Made by a program: the position numbers and the translations under genes. This document shows, piece after piece, positions 1 to 7,653 of a stretch of DNA of 64,000 nt (the first letter of the stretch is position 1; each line of letters opens with the position of its first letter). This DNA is from 3107 sp001483205 (GTDB lineage Bacteria > Pseudomonadota > Alphaproteobacteria > Rhodobacterales > Rhodobacteraceae), in assembly GCA_964291375.2 (NCBI GenBank), contig OZ219809.1, positions 2,232,001 through 2,296,000 on the forward strand. The letters are read 5' to 3'. The notes beneath the pieces were generated by a model. The model was not told the DNA's origin. It saw nothing but the letters and a program-made list of their open reading frames with translations, and searched no databases.

Positions 1-735
1 CGCGATGTCGATCAAATCCCGGTCCGCGCGCAGAAGGATAAAGGTCATCGCCGGATCGGTCATCAGAAAGGGGCTGTTTTCCATGATCGCCTGATCATTC
101 CAGCCACAATTCCGGCCAAATTCGAGGATGGCGACATATTTGTCGTATTCCTCTTTCTGGGGTCGCCTTTCGGGATCGACATGCCGGGTGTCGCACCGCT
201 CGTAGGGCAAGACGCCGGAGCCGTCCACGCCCTCCATGCCGATGTCCCAGTCGGGGCAGTTGTCGCGGCCCGATTCCCAGGGGTGGGTGATGGTCGCGGG
301 TCCGTGGACGCAGCGCACGGTGTGATACCAGCGGTGCCATGCCAGCATTTTGGGGAACAAGGCCCTGATCCGTTCCGCGCCCGCCTGTCTGTCCATTTCC
401 CAGACCTTTGCGGCGACGGTTGCCGCCACCGGGGGCTGGCTGATGCCGGATGTCGGCGGTGTTTGCCCGGTGTCCCAGATGTCGGGACCGGGGAAATAGC
501 CGGGGCTGTCCTCGTGGAATATGATATGCGGCACCATGCCGCTGTCCCACTGGCTGTTGAACAATGTCTCCAGCTCTGTCCAGGCGCGGTCAATGTCGAA
601 TGTGGCAAAGCCCCATGCGGCAAGAACGCTGTCCCAGTTCCATTGGTAAGGGTAAAGGCCCGAGGTCGGGATCGTGTATCTGCCCTTGTCATTCCGCTCG
701 AGAATCTCACGTGCGGTATTATCCAGACTGTTCAT
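1..735 (-). CDS. GH63-like (MGH1-type) glycoside hydrolase, 3' part beyond window
   Basis: Reading the minus strand from the ATG at 735 gives 245 open codons that run off the window edge, so the C-terminus is missing. The N-terminal region has the pattern GLYPYQWNWDS near residue 27 and HPWESGRDNCPDWD near residue 150, typical of the (alpha/alpha)6-barrel GH63 group that includes mannosylglycerate and glucosylglycerate hydrolases. The ATG overlaps the stop of the upstream permease (ATGA), so it is the last visible gene of the LacI-importer operon. By inference it cleaves the imported glycoside in the cytoplasm; no signal peptide is visible. The exact substrate cannot be read from the sequence. 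GH37 trehalase-like enzymes are the alternative. Confidence 0.72.
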   Translation of the reverse strand, partial: MNSLDNTAREILERNDKGRYTIPTSGLYPYQWNWDSVLAAWGFATFDIDRAWTELETLFNSQWDSGMVPHIIFHEDSPGYFPGPDIWDTGQTPPTSGISQPPVAATVAAKVWEMDRQAGAERIRALFPKMLAWHRWYHTVRCVHGPATITHPWESGRDNCPDWDIGMEGVDGSGVLPYERCDTRHVDPERRPQKEEYDKYVAILEFGRNCGWNDQAIMENSPFLMTDPAMTFILLRADRDLIDIA

Positions 736-1949
736 CCTTTGACTGATCCTGCGGTAAGGCCTTTGGTCATAAAGCGCTCAAGGCCAAGGAAAAGCGCCAT
801 GATCGGAACGGTTGCGATCACGGACCCCGCCATCAGGTGCTGACGCGGAATCTCGGAGCTGTTGAGCGAGGCGATGCCTCTTGTCAATGTGAATTTCGAC
901 GGATCATCCAGCAACATGAAGGCCAGCAGAAATTCGTTCCACGCGATCATAAAGACGTAGAGCGAGACCGATGCCATGGCGGGCAGGCTAAGCGGCAGGG
1001 TGATTTTCCAGATCACCGCCAGCCGCGACAGGCCGTCCATCAGGCCCGCTTCCTCGACCTCGGCGGGAAGGCCGCGAAAATACCCTTGCAGCATATACAG
1101 CGCCACCGGGATCGTCGTTACCGGATAGATCATCACGATACCGATGACAGAGTTGCGCAGCCCCAGCATGGAAAAGGCGATATAGATCGGCAGCGCCAGA
1201 ACGATCATCGGCACCATATAGATCAGCAGGATCGAACGGGAAAACGCCGCGCGCCCCTGAAAGCGCAGTCGCGCGACAGCATAGGCCCCGGGGATTGCGA
1301 ACAAGAGCGTGATCAGAACCGTCAGGATCGAGATGTAGAAGGATGTCCACAGATAAGAGCCGAAATTGAAGTCCAGGAACAGCTCAAAGTAAGAGCGGAA
1401 AAGGTCTGTGCCCTTGGACAGGTCAATGGAAAAGTCGAGCGGGTTCTTGATCAGCTCTGCCTGGTTTTTCAGGCTGGTCATCACCATCACATAGAACGGG
1501 ATAAGGACGATTGCGGTGAAGAAGATATAGCCAAAGCCGGTCATAAACCGGATGACGGCCTCTTCAAATTCATGCCGCGTGAGGGCACCGGGCAGGCATT
1601 CCTCCAGAATCGAGAGGGTTGTCCAGGCGGCGATTGCCCCCAGAACCCCCCAGGCAAAGACCGAACCGATGACAGAGGTCGTTTCCCCGATGGCAATCGG
1701 CGCAAGCCCGGCAAGACCCAGAACCGCGGTTCCGGCGGCAACCAGCGCGGCGGCAAGGGGTCTTTCGACCTGATGCTGCACGGCCCCGAAACCGACGATA
1801 CCGCCCCACAGCAGCGACAACCAGATCACCGGCCTGAACGGGTCGCCGGTGGCAAAGGACATCGCCACCGCAATCGTTGTCGCCAGAACAACCATCCACA
1901 GCGCCCCCAGAAGCGGGCCGGTGATATAGCCATAGCGCAGCATGTTCAT
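732..1949 (-). CDS. Sugar ABC transporter permease, MalG type
   Basis: A 405-residue inner-membrane protein. The binding-protein-dependent permease loop (EAA motif) is seen as EVEEAGLMDGLSRLAVIWKITLPLS, split here as EVEEAGLMDG and ITLPLSLP, about 80 residues from the C-terminus. It is longer than the usual 280 residues because of an extra hydrophobic N-terminal block (about residues 10-110, several membrane segments) before the canonical core; AglG-type permeases of alpha-glucoside importers have a similar extension. It overlaps both neighbours by 4 bp, implying translational coupling. It should pair with the MalF-type subunit. No ATP-binding subunit lies in the window, so that gene is probably further along the operon or elsewhere. 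Confidence 0.88.
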   Translation of the reverse strand: MNMLRYGYITGPLLGALWMVVLATTIAVAMSFATGDPFRPVIWLSLLWGGIVGFGAVQHQVERPLAAALVAAGTAVLGLAGLAPIAIGETTSVIGSVFAWGVLGAIAAWTTLSILEECLPGALTRHEFEEAVIRFMTGFGYIFFTAIVLIPFYVMVMTSLKNQAELIKNPLDFSIDLSKGTDLFRSYFELFLDFNFGSYLWTSFYISILTVLITLLFAIPGAYAVARLRFQGRAAFSRSILLIYMVPMIVLALPIYIAFSMLGLRNSVIGIVMIYPVTTIPVALYMLQGYFRGLPAEVEEAGLMDGLSRLAVIWKITLPLSLPAMASVSLYVFMIAWNEFLLAFMLLDDPSKFTLTRGIASLNSSEIPRQHLMAGSVIATVPIMALFLGLERFMTKGLTAGSVKG

Positions 1950-3190
1950 AGCCCGTCCTCCTGATTGCCATACCGGAAGAAGAAGAAAGAAAAGATCAGC
2001 AGACAGCAGAAGATGATGACCGCCACCGCTGCACCCGCGCCGATATTCGAGACGGCAAACGCCTGTTCATAGACGTTCACGGTCAGGGTCCGGGTTCCGG
2101 CATTGCCGCCGGTCAGCAGGAAGATGTCGTCGAACTTGTTGAACGTCCAGATAAAGCGCAGCAGGAACAGGACAGACAGTATCCCCAGAAGCTGCGGCAG
2201 GGACAGCGCCCAAAAGACCTGAAACGGCGAGGCCCCGTCCATATCGGCGGCCTCATACATATCGCTGTCGATGGATTGCATCCGGGCGAGGATGAACAGG
2301 AACGACAGCGGGAAATACCGCCATATCTCGAAAACGGTGACCATGATCAGGGCAAGCGGCTTCTGCCCGAAGAAGTCGATTGAGCTGTCGGTCACGCCCA
2401 TCTGGACCAGCAGCGCATTGGCCGAGCCGGAAAACGGGTCGAACAGCAGCACCCAGGCAAAGGCGACGGCAATCACCGGGGCGACATAGGGAAACAGATA
2501 CAGGCCGCGCAGGATGCCCTGCCCCCTGAAGGACTTGTTCAGCAGCAGAGAGGCAAACAGGCCGAAAACCAGTGCGCCGACGGTCCCGAAAACGGTGTAG
2601 AACAGGGTGACGCCAAGCACCCCCCAGAACTCATTGCCATCAAAGACCCTGGCGAAGTTTTCAAGGGTGAAATCTGCGTTGGTCAGAATGTTATCCACAG
2701 TTCCGGTCATCACCGGATCACCGGCAAGGCGGCCCCCGGCGTCAAGGAAGGCCTGCCCGGCCCTGGCCGGAATGCGAATCTGATCGCGAAAGCCGCCCTC
2801 AAGGTCGCCCAGATCACAGAAAATCCGCGCGCCGGAAATGTTGCACCGCTCATCAATCCCGATCGGCTCTAACCCCTCGGGCCAGTCCTGGGTGAGCGTC
2901 ACCCCGCTGATCACCTGATCCTGGCTGGAGTTTCGCAGGCGATAGCGGACGGTGACCTCATCGCCGACTGCCTCGGCATCCCCGCGTATGTCGGCCCGCA
3001 CTATCGGGGTCGGCGGGCGCAGATCGGCAAGGCCCACGGGCTTAAAGCTGATCCAGAAGATGGCAAGAAGCGGCAGGATGACCACAAGAGACACCGCCAG
3101 CACCGTCGGCAGCAGCAGGCCCCAGGCAAGGCGGGCCTCTCTGCGCGAAAGTGCCCCAGTGCCGACAGGAGGTGTTGATGTGGTCATCAT
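1946..3190 (-). CDS. Sugar ABC transporter permease, MalF type, with extracytoplasmic insert
   Basis: A 414-residue permease. The first membrane segment lies at about residues 22-46 and the EAA loop reads DMYEAADMDGASPFQVFW near residue 305. Between the first and second membrane segments there is an unusual insert of about 110 residues (roughly 58-170). It has beta-strand-like alternation, the phrase VTVRYRLRNSSQDQV, and two cysteines (CNISGARIFC) suited to a disulfide. It resembles a DUF11/CARDB-like adhesion-type beta-sandwich and should face the periplasm. E. coli MalF has a periplasmic P2 domain, but between later segments. Start: ATG at 3190 or the next codon (3187). The gap to the binding-protein gene is 80 bp. 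Confidence 0.86.
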   Translation of the reverse strand: MMTTSTPPVGTGALSRREARLAWGLLLPTVLAVSLVVILPLLAIFWISFKPVGLADLRPPTPIVRADIRGDAEAVGDEVTVRYRLRNSSQDQVISGVTLTQDWPEGLEPIGIDERCNISGARIFCDLGDLEGGFRDQIRIPARAGQAFLDAGGRLAGDPVMTGTVDNILTNADFTLENFARVFDGNEFWGVLGVTLFYTVFGTVGALVFGLFASLLLNKSFRGQGILRGLYLFPYVAPVIAVAFAWVLLFDPFSGSANALLVQMGVTDSSIDFFGQKPLALIMVTVFEIWRYFPLSFLFILARMQSIDSDMYEAADMDGASPFQVFWALSLPQLLGILSVLFLLRFIWTFNKFDDIFLLTGGNAGTRTLTVNVYEQAFAVSNIGAGAAVAVIIFCCLLIFSFFFFRYGNQEDGL

Positions 3191-3270
3191 GTCGCTCCGG
3201 TAGAGAAAGGCGCGGGGGCGTGCGCGCGTGACGGGTCAACCGCACGCCCCCGCAGGGGAAAGGGCTGATC

Positions 3271-4620
3271 CTATTCGATCGCACCCAGTTTGTCGTTCAT
3301 CTCTGCGACCGCCGCCGCCGCATCAATGTCACCGTCGATATACTGGCGCACGACGCGGTTGATGACCTGAGAGTTGATCATCTTGGAGGCCCGTGTCAGT
3401 TGGCCCTCGGCCACGCCCCAGCGTTGCGCGACATCAAGGCCGCCGACGATCTCGTCGATCATTTCCTGGGCATAGAGATCACCCAGCGGGGCCTTGCGGT
3501 CAACGCCAACCGGCAGAGCGGCCCATGCGTTGGTAAAGGCGGCAGGATCATCCGCATTGCCGCGCCGCACCGGGAACTTGCCTTCGGGCGCGATGGACAG
3601 GGTTTGGGTATAGCCTTCGTCCATGGAGTATTGGACGAACTCCATCGCCGCGTCGGTGGACGCATCCGTGGTGATGCCGAAATAGCGGACATCGCCCCAT
3701 GCAGCGCCATCCGGGTTGGACGGGCCGGCGAAGTTGGTCACGATGCCCGTCTTGCTGGCAAGCTCGCCGGAAGTCGGGTCATCATTGATGGTCGGCGGCG
3801 CGCTGTCACGCAGACCGGCCAGCTCATCAAGGATGAAGGGCGACCAGATGATCATCGCCGCATTGCCGGAGAAATAGAGCGACCGGGACTGATCCCAATA
3901 CAGCTCTCCCGGCGGGGAGGCTTCGGCGATGGCCTTGTAGAACTCGAGAACCTCGGTGGTTCTGGCCTCATCAAGCGGCGCAAAACCGTTTTCATCGACG
4001 GGCGAGACGCCATTGGCAAGGAAGACATGCTCAAGCACCTGAGACATGAAGTTTTCGTCCACCTTGGTCGCGGCAACAAAGCCATACATTTCCGGCGGGT
4101 TGTGCAGTGCCGCAATCGCCGCCACCACATTGGCATAGGAATTGGGGGCCTCAAGACCGGCGGCATCGAACAGGTCTTTGCGATAGACCACCATCTGGGT
4201 CCAGCCGTCAACTGGCACCGAGGCATAGCCGCCTTCAACGGCTGCCATGGTCAATGCGCCGGAGGCAAAGGTGTCCGCACCCAGTGCCTCGACCACATCA
4301 GTGGCCGCGTCTGAATCAAGGATGCCCGCCTCATACCAGGGCAGCGCATATTGCAGGGTGTGATAGATCACGTCCGGCAGGTCACCGGCGGCGAAAGCGG
4401 CGGTCGCGCGTGTCCCCAGATCGCTTTCCGATACCGGGATCACCTCGACCGAGTGACCGCTGGCCGCCGAGAAAGACGCTGCCATTTCCTGTTGTTTGGC
4501 CAACCGCTCCGGCTGTTCCTCTGTTGTCCAGAAGCGCAGGTTTTCGGCAGAGGCCGCCGTTGTTGCCAGCGCCAGCGCCGTTGCTGCTGCGGACAGGTGG
4601 CGAAGATTAGGGATGTTCAT
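3271..4620 (-). CDS. Extracellular solute-binding protein (sugar ABC importer)
   Basis: A 449-residue periplasmic binding protein of the MalE-like family 1. It has a Sec signal peptide (hydrophobic AAATALALATTAASA, likely cleavage after about residue 25) followed by ENLRFWTTEEQPERLAKQQ, the usual first strand of the N-lobe. Other family landmarks are DLPDVIYHTLQYALPW and, in the second half, AWGDVRYFGITTDAS. It is the second gene of the operon; its ATG overlaps the LacI stop by 4 bp. It delivers ligand to the two permeases downstream. The GH63-like hydrolase in the same operon suggests a small glycoside ligand such as glucosyl- or mannosyl-glycerate, but this is inference. Confidence 0.9.
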   Translation of the reverse strand: MNIPNLRHLSAAATALALATTAASAENLRFWTTEEQPERLAKQQEMAASFSAASGHSVEVIPVSESDLGTRATAAFAAGDLPDVIYHTLQYALPWYEAGILDSDAATDVVEALGADTFASGALTMAAVEGGYASVPVDGWTQMVVYRKDLFDAAGLEAPNSYANVVAAIAALHNPPEMYGFVAATKVDENFMSQVLEHVFLANGVSPVDENGFAPLDEARTTEVLEFYKAIAEASPPGELYWDQSRSLYFSGNAAMIIWSPFILDELAGLRDSAPPTINDDPTSGELASKTGIVTNFAGPSNPDGAAWGDVRYFGITTDASTDAAMEFVQYSMDEGYTQTLSIAPEGKFPVRRGNADDPAAFTNAWAALPVGVDRKAPLGDLYAQEMIDEIVGGLDVAQRWGVAEGQLTRASKMINSQVINRVVRQYIDGDIDAAAAVAEMNDKLGAIE

Positions 4621-5753
4621 TCTGGGTTCCTCCCGTAAGTGGATGTGAGTTCCGGAATCCTGTTCCGAAGGGTCGTTGCAAGCTGGTCAGAGGTCAGCGC
4701 AGGCGCGCCTGCCGACCCTCTGTCCAGAAAGGTTGCCTGTTCAAGCTCGCGCAGATTCGTGGTTTCTTCGCCCCGGATATGGCGGATGAGCAATGCCCCC
4801 AGCCGTTCCCCGGCGCGGCCAATATCCACCGCATAGGTGGAAAGCGGCGGGGTGACGGTTGCCCCCTCGGGAACGCCATCATAGGAAATCACCGAAAGGT
4901 CATGGCCCATGCGCAGCCCCAGGTCGGCGGCAAGTGGGTAAAGCCCAAGCGCGGCGCGGTCAAGCGCGAACACGAATCCGGTCGGGGGCCGGGGCAGGGA
5001 CAGCATTCTTGCGGCGGCGGCCCGGCCATCCTTTTCGGACAGGCATTCATCGGCCATCAGGTCAGGATCCTGCGGCAGGCCGACATGTTCCAGGCCGTCA
5101 AGGTATCCCGCCCGGCGCAGGTGGCTGTAGTAGTATTGAGACCCGCCGTTCACAAAACCGATGCGGCGGTGGCCAAGGGCATAAAGCCGCCGCACCGCCG
5201 ATTTCATAGCGTCTTCGCCCGCCACATCATACCAGGCACCGCCTGCGGCACCGTCTGTCCGCCCGAACATGACATAAGGAATATAGAGCCGCCGCAGGGT
5301 CGCGATGCGGTTGTCATCAAGGCATGTGCGCGGGATGATAAAGCCGTCAGCCTTGCTTTGCGACCTCAGCCGGGCGATCATCTCCAGCGTTTCCTCGGGG
5401 TTTGACGACGCGGCGACGGTCAGGGTCCAGCCCTTGGCGCTTGCCGAGCGGGACATGCCTGCCAGAAATTCCGCCATGAAGGGGCGATGGGCGTCATGTT
5501 CGGACATCTCGATGATAAAGCCGATGGCCCGCACGCGCCCGGTGCGGATGGCCTGCGCTGTTGCCAGGGGGCGGTAGCCGAGCTTTTGCGCCATCCGCCG
5601 GACCCGGTTCCGGGTGCGCTCGGATATGTCAGGATAGTCGTTGAGCGCCTTGCTGACGGTGCTTTTGGTCAGGCCGAGCGCCTCGGACACGTCCGAGATT
5701 GTCGCACGTCTTGCGCTGTTGGCCGGTGCCCTGAGTGTGCTTGTTATGGTCAA
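4617..5753 (-). CDS. LacI-family transcriptional regulator of the importer operon
   Basis: A 378-residue protein. The N-terminal LacI helix-turn-helix is clear at about residues 17-65: TISDVSEALGLTKSTVSKAL, hinge helix region LGYRPLATAQAIRTG. A periplasmic-binding-protein-like effector domain follows, with RAIGFIIEM at its start and LGHRRIGFVNGG in the middle. As first gene of the operon it is probably autoregulated: a perfect 14-bp palindrome of LacI-operator type lies 33 bp upstream of its start codon. The effector is probably the transported glycoside or its product (inference). Confidence 0.92.
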   Translation of the reverse strand: MTITSTLRAPANSARRATISDVSEALGLTKSTVSKALNDYPDISERTRNRVRRMAQKLGYRPLATAQAIRTGRVRAIGFIIEMSEHDAHRPFMAEFLAGMSRSASAKGWTLTVAASSNPEETLEMIARLRSQSKADGFIIPRTCLDDNRIATLRRLYIPYVMFGRTDGAAGGAWYDVAGEDAMKSAVRRLYALGHRRIGFVNGGSQYYYSHLRRAGYLDGLEHVGLPQDPDLMADECLSEKDGRAAAARMLSLPRPPTGFVFALDRAALGLYPLAADLGLRMGHDLSVISYDGVPEGATVTPPLSTYAVDIGRAGERLGALLIRHIRGEETTNLRELEQATFLDRGSAGAPALTSDQLATTLRNRIPELTSTYGRNPE

Positions 5754-5785
5754 TTCATCTCCACCCGAATCTGGAAACTAAACAC

Positions 5786-5799
5786 CGAAACCGGTTTCG
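5786..5799. promoter_or_regulatory. Candidate LacI-family operator
   Basis: The sequence CGAAACCGGTTTCG is a perfect 14-bp palindrome with the central CG-type dyad of LacI-family operators. It sits 33 bp upstream of the lacI-type start codon, in a position to repress the whole minus-strand operon. Protein binding is inferred. Confidence 0.7.
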
Positions 5800-5867
5800 C
5801 AAACGGAAAAATCGAAAAATCACGTCGAAAGGGCCACCGGGGGCGGTAAACAGGGCTGTTGGGGTGA

Positions 5868-5930
5868 AAAGACCTCTGCATATTGAGCGCGCCAGTGGCC
5901 AAACCGTCCGCCCGGCAGAGTGTCGATCCG
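5868..5930 (+). repeat. One-ended copy of the AAAGACCTCTGCATA element
   Basis: Starts AAAAGACCTCTGCATATTG and continues with the family's GTGGCCAAACCGTCCGCC segment, then loses similarity before the tRNA-Gly 3' end. No right-hand inverted end was seen. Confidence 0.7.
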
Positions 5931-5938
5931 GGCCGGTC

Positions 5939-6013
5939 TGGAGCGGGCGATGAGATTCGAACTCACGACCCTTACCTTGGCAAGGTAATGCTCTACCCCT
6001 GAGCTACGCCCGC
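5939..6013 (-). tRNA. tRNA-Gly (anticodon GCC)
   Basis: The minus strand folds as a standard cloverleaf. The acceptor GCGGGCG pairs with CGCCCGC, the D-arm is GCTCAGGGGTAGAGC, the anticodon loop is TTGCCAA, and the T-loop is GTTCGAATC. The 3' CCA is genomically encoded. The methyltransferase-HNH gene lies 95 bp upstream of its 5' end on the same strand, compatible with a tRNA-adjacent insertion site, though no attachment repeat was identified. Confidence 0.95.
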
Positions 6014-6107
6014 ATCCGTTGGGTGAGGCGTCAGATAGCGCCTTGCTCCCGGCCCTGCAAGGACAAAACCGCGCGCCCCGGCAAAAAACCCGGCCTCCAC
6101 TTACAGC

Positions 6108-7496
6108 TCAGTTTCGCAGGCCCTGCGCCTTCAGACGAGCGATAAGTTCTTCCTGCGTTCCCGTGCCCTTTGTTGAATTACATGCGCCACACAACAGTTG
6201 CAGGTTTTTGAGGTGATCGCCGCCGCCACGGGATTGCGGAATGATGTGATCAATCGTCATGTTGCGGAACGGGAACATGACCCGGCATCCGTTGCACAGC
6301 CCTTCCTGCCTGCCGTAAAGCGTGTGCTTGTGTGTCCGGTAGTCGGGCAGGGGGCCAAGGTCGGTGCGGGCGGGAATATCCGTGCGGTGATGAATTTCAA
6401 AGAACAGCTTTCCCGATCCGGCGTCCTTACCCGCCGCATCGTCGCGCAATCGCTTGTTGACCAGCTTTGCGGCGAGTGACGACAGGTCAATCCCCACCCA
6501 CTGCCGTTGCAGGCGGTCGGCGGCGACAAGGGCCGTGGCGCACCCGCAAAAAGGGTCGAGGATCATGTCGCCGGGGTTTGAACTCACCCGGATGATCCGG
6601 TCGAGCAGGGCAAGCGGTTTCTGGGTGGGGTAGTCAATGTACTCATTTCCAGCCGCCTGCTCAATATCCCGCCAATCATTCGTGATGGTCCTGCCCTTCG
6701 ATTCGTCCAAATATTTTTTGTATTGGGGCACCGCGCCCGGCTTAAGTTGCACTACGATGCCGTCCTGATACGCCTGCTCCATTCTTTTCCGCGTCCATCG
6801 CCATACTCGGGTGATTCCCAGAAATTCATAGGTCAGGTTTGGCCGGTCATTATTCGGATTCAAAAGCGGCAAGAGGCGATAGCGACGGCCGTCCGGCTCA
6901 CGATACTTGTAAGCTGTTCTCACATACTCGGGATTATGCTCTCCGAAGACCTGGTTAAATGTGCAATCCTCTGTCTTGGTGAAGCGGAAGATAATGTCGC
7001 GACAATTCGGAAAGTTTTTCTTTCCGTGGCTCTTAGGGTTAGATCGCCGCCAAGAGAGTTCGTTGCGAAAGCGGCCTGGACCAAACACCGCATCCATCAG
7101 CATTTTGAGGTAGTGGCTCGCCGTCGGGTCACAATGCAGATAGACTGAGCCGGTCGGCTTGAGAATCCGGTGCATCTCCATCAGCCGCACGGCCATCATA
7201 ATCAGATAGGATTTCATGCCCTTGCCGTGGGCAAGACCGGCGGCGTCTATGATGGCGTAAAGCGCGGGTTCCCGGTCGGCGATTTCCCCATGCCATGCTT
7301 CGTCCACGTCCGACAGCGCCCAGGTGTCCTTAAAGGCCGCGCCTGCTGCCTGCGAGCCGATAGTCGCGGCGTAGTCGCGGTTGGAGTTGAACGGCGGATC
7401 AAGATAGATCAGGTCCACCGAATGGCTGTTCATGCCGCGCATGATGTCAAGGTTGTCGCCGGTCCACAGGGTGCGGTTTTTCCAGTTGGCCGTCAT
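6108..7496 (-). CDS. Beta-class DNA (N6A/N4C) methyltransferase fused to HNH endonuclease domain
   Basis: A 462-residue protein from the ATG at 7496, chosen because AAGGACA lies just upstream; an in-frame ATG at 7526 would add 10 residues. Motif IV DPPF is at about residue 33 (LIYLDPPFNSNRDY). Motif I comes later at about residue 310 (DPFCGCATALVAADR), so the order IV-TRD-I is that of beta-class amino-methyltransferases. From about residue 395 a zinc-finger HNH domain follows: CNGC, then TIDHIIPQSRGGGDHLKNLQ, then CGACN. One chain could thus methylate and cleave DNA. The middle (about 6650-7060) is AT-richer than its surroundings, suggesting transfer. No separate restriction gene is nearby. 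The HNH part could instead act as a nickase or repair nuclease. Confidence 0.88.
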   Translation of the reverse strand: MTANWKNRTLWTGDNLDIMRGMNSHSVDLIYLDPPFNSNRDYAATIGSQAAGAAFKDTWALSDVDEAWHGEIADREPALYAIIDAAGLAHGKGMKSYLIMMAVRLMEMHRILKPTGSVYLHCDPTASHYLKMLMDAVFGPGRFRNELSWRRSNPKSHGKKNFPNCRDIIFRFTKTEDCTFNQVFGEHNPEYVRTAYKYREPDGRRYRLLPLLNPNNDRPNLTYEFLGITRVWRWTRKRMEQAYQDGIVVQLKPGAVPQYKKYLDESKGRTITNDWRDIEQAAGNEYIDYPTQKPLALLDRIIRVSSNPGDMILDPFCGCATALVAADRLQRQWVGIDLSSLAAKLVNKRLRDDAAGKDAGSGKLFFEIHHRTDIPARTDLGPLPDYRTHKHTLYGRQEGLCNGCRVMFPFRNMTIDHIIPQSRGGGDHLKNLQLLCGACNSTKGTGTQEELIARLKAQGLRN

Positions 7497-7653
7497 GGTT
7501 GATTGTCCTTGCCGCTCTTCTCGCACGGGCTGTCATATATCACGGAAACAGGCGCAGGGCCACGCCTCAGGATACGGGACTCACAAACACCATATGACGA
7601 TTGCGGCGACATGAGCGATGGCAGCAAAGACTCCGGAAGCGCCCCCTCGCCCG

